Below, piece after piece: positions 63,137 to 64,000 of a stretch of DNA of 64,000 bases. The stretch is from Piscinibacter aquaticus. Lineage in GTDB: Bacteria; Pseudomonadota; Gammaproteobacteria; Burkholderiales; Burkholderiaceae_C. Location: contig VOPW01000001.1 of NCBI GenBank assembly GCA_007994965.1, positions 3,038,001 to 3,102,000 of the forward strand. Direction: 5' to 3'. The notes under the pieces are model-generated. The model was not told the origin of the DNA. It did not search any database and saw nothing but the letters and a program-made list of their open reading frames with translations. Position 1 is the first letter of the stretch; every line of letters begins with the position of its first letter. Made by a program: the position numbers and the translations under genes.

Positions 63137-63606
63137 ATGCTCGATTCCCTCCCCCTGCTCGTCAGCCTCGGCGCCGGCCTCGTCGGCGGCGTCTTCTTCG
63201 CCTTCTCCGCCTTCGTGATGAAGGCGCTGGCGGAGTTGCCCGCCGAACATGGCATCGCCGCGATGCAGCGCATCAACGTGGTGGTGCTCAACCCGCTGTT
63301 CCTCGGCCTGTTCGTCGGCACCGCGGTGCTGGCCGGCCTGTGCATCTTCGCGGCCTTCTTCCCTGGGGCACGACGCGCTCGTCGTTGCTGCTCACGGCCG
63401 GGCTCAGCTACCTGATCGGTTCGTTCGGCGTGACGGCGGCGTTCAACGTGCCGCGCAACGAACGCCCGGCGCGGCTCGACGCCGTCTCGCGGGAGGCGCA
63501 CGACTACTGGCCGGTCTACCTGCGCAGCTGGCTGATGTGGAACCATGTCCGCACGCTCGCCTCGGCGCTGGCGGCGGGCTGCGCGGCAGGGGCCTTGGCG
63601 GTCTGA
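63137..63606 (+). CDS. DUF1772 (anthrone oxygenase-like) membrane protein, one frameshift
   Basis: Four hydrophobic helices are seen: LLVSLGAGLVGGVFFAFSAF, NPLFLGLFVGTAVLAGLCIF, SLLLTAGLSYLIGSFGVTAA and the last ASALAAGCAAGALAV. The motif FNVPRNERPARLDA before helix 4 is the DUF1772 signature (N-P-x-N-x-x-L). The frame is lost near 63370 (FFPWGTTRSS after repair). About 156 residues. The family includes anthrone oxygenases but most bacterial members are uncharacterised. Confidence 0.85.
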
Positions 63607-63671
63607 CCGCCCCGCCCGGTGCGATCGGGAGGGCGCCCTAGAATCCGCGCCCCGACCCCGACTGCACGCCC

Positions 63672-64000
63672 ATGTTCAAGAACGCGCTCGTCTACCGCAT
63701 CGACCAGTGGGAGCCGCCCACGCAGGCCGAGATCGCCCAGCGCCTGGAAGGCTCGCGCTTCGCCGAATGCGGCCCGACGCAGCCCGAGGCGGCCGGCTGG
63801 GTGGAGCCGCGCGGCGAGAAGCACGGCGCGCTGCTGGAAAGCGTCGCCGGCCAGTTGATCCTCAAGCTGTGCAGCGAAGCCAAGCCGGTGCCCTCCGGCG
63901 TGGTCAAGCAGCAGCTCGAAGCCAAGCTCGACCAGATCGAGCAGGCGACCGGCCGCCGCCCCAAGGGCAAGGCCAAGCGCGAGCTGAAGGAGCAGATCGT
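63672..64000 (+). CDS. rdgC: RdgC, recombination-associated protein, cut by window end
   Basis: The start MFKNALVYRIDQWEPPTQAE followed by CGPTQPEAAGWVEPRGEKHG and LILKLCSEAKPVPSGVV is the N terminus of RdgC, a nucleoid-associated ring-shaped DNA-binding protein that restrains RecA. The first 110 residues are present and the frame is intact up to base 64000. The 65-bp gap to the DUF1772 gene holds no recognised promoter. Confidence 0.95.
   Translation, partial: MFKNALVYRIDQWEPPTQAEIAQRLEGSRFAECGPTQPEAAGWVEPRGEKHGALLESVAGQLILKLCSEAKPVPSGVVKQQLEAKLDQIEQATGRRPKGKAKRELKEQI

Overview
The window is very GC-rich (around 70% by eye) and looks like a chromosomal stretch of a betaproteobacterium of the order Burkholderiales, in the Rubrivivax / Leptothrix / Ideonella neighbourhood. 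The evidence is a betaproteobacterial trimeric porin, a Bug/TctC solute-binding protein, a DUF1615 lipoprotein, RdgC, three methyl-accepting proteins and a cNor-type denitrification cluster. This placement comes from gene content, not from a database search. There is no rRNA, tRNA, CRISPR array, insertion sequence or prophage that I can recognise.

Layout. 1-4322: 3' end of a chemoreceptor, then an acyl-CoA ligase and a sensor kinase on the minus strand. 4448-11731: a denitrification block on the minus strand (norC, norB, norQ, a CcoG-like polyferredoxin, norD, a Dnr-type Crp/Fnr regulator, a SUMT methylase) with two candidate Dnr/FNR boxes. 11846-12722: CitE-like lyase. 12890-17577: a soluble chemotaxis operon (CheY, STAS, CheA, PAS-type receptor, CheW). 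17647-24399: hydrolase, CMD protein, TctC with a small Cys-rich partner, DUF1615, MHYT, PanE, PPOX-like protein and ferredoxin. 24357-32364: pyruvate dehydrogenase E1, Lrp regulator, an unknown lipoprotein, PAS protein, LysE exporter, oxidoreductase and DUF2478. 32517-38276: a second membrane chemoreceptor, then a tail-to-tail four-gene cassette (ArnT-like transferase, GtrA, NaxD/ChbG-like deacetylase, GT2) resembling lipid A hexosamine modification loci. 38455-42416: degenerate GGDEF-EAL protein, porin, glycerophosphodiesterase. 42678-51093: a 1,340-residue Ig-like/propeller lipoprotein, a secreted protein and a BTAD-AAA regulator. 51094-52293: decayed DNA with a lipocalin remnant. 52294-64000: unknown protein, CoA transferase, divergent soxR/MFS pair, S41 peptidase, RidA, D-cysteine desulfhydrase family enzyme, divergent hydrolase/LysR pair, SelO, a small ORF, DUF1772 and the start of rdgC.

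The dominant oddity is sequence quality. About 35 otherwise ordinary genes are broken by roughly 60 small frameshifts, mostly the loss of one G or C in a short run, often at a site that reads CCNGG once repaired. I treat these as likely base-calling errors. Broken genes are listed as one CDS over the whole repaired span, with the break points given. Genuine decay is claimed only for the lipocalin-like and PH-like remnants near 51-52 kb. An independent structural anomaly is a CheA that seems to lack two blocks, including most of its ATP-binding motifs.
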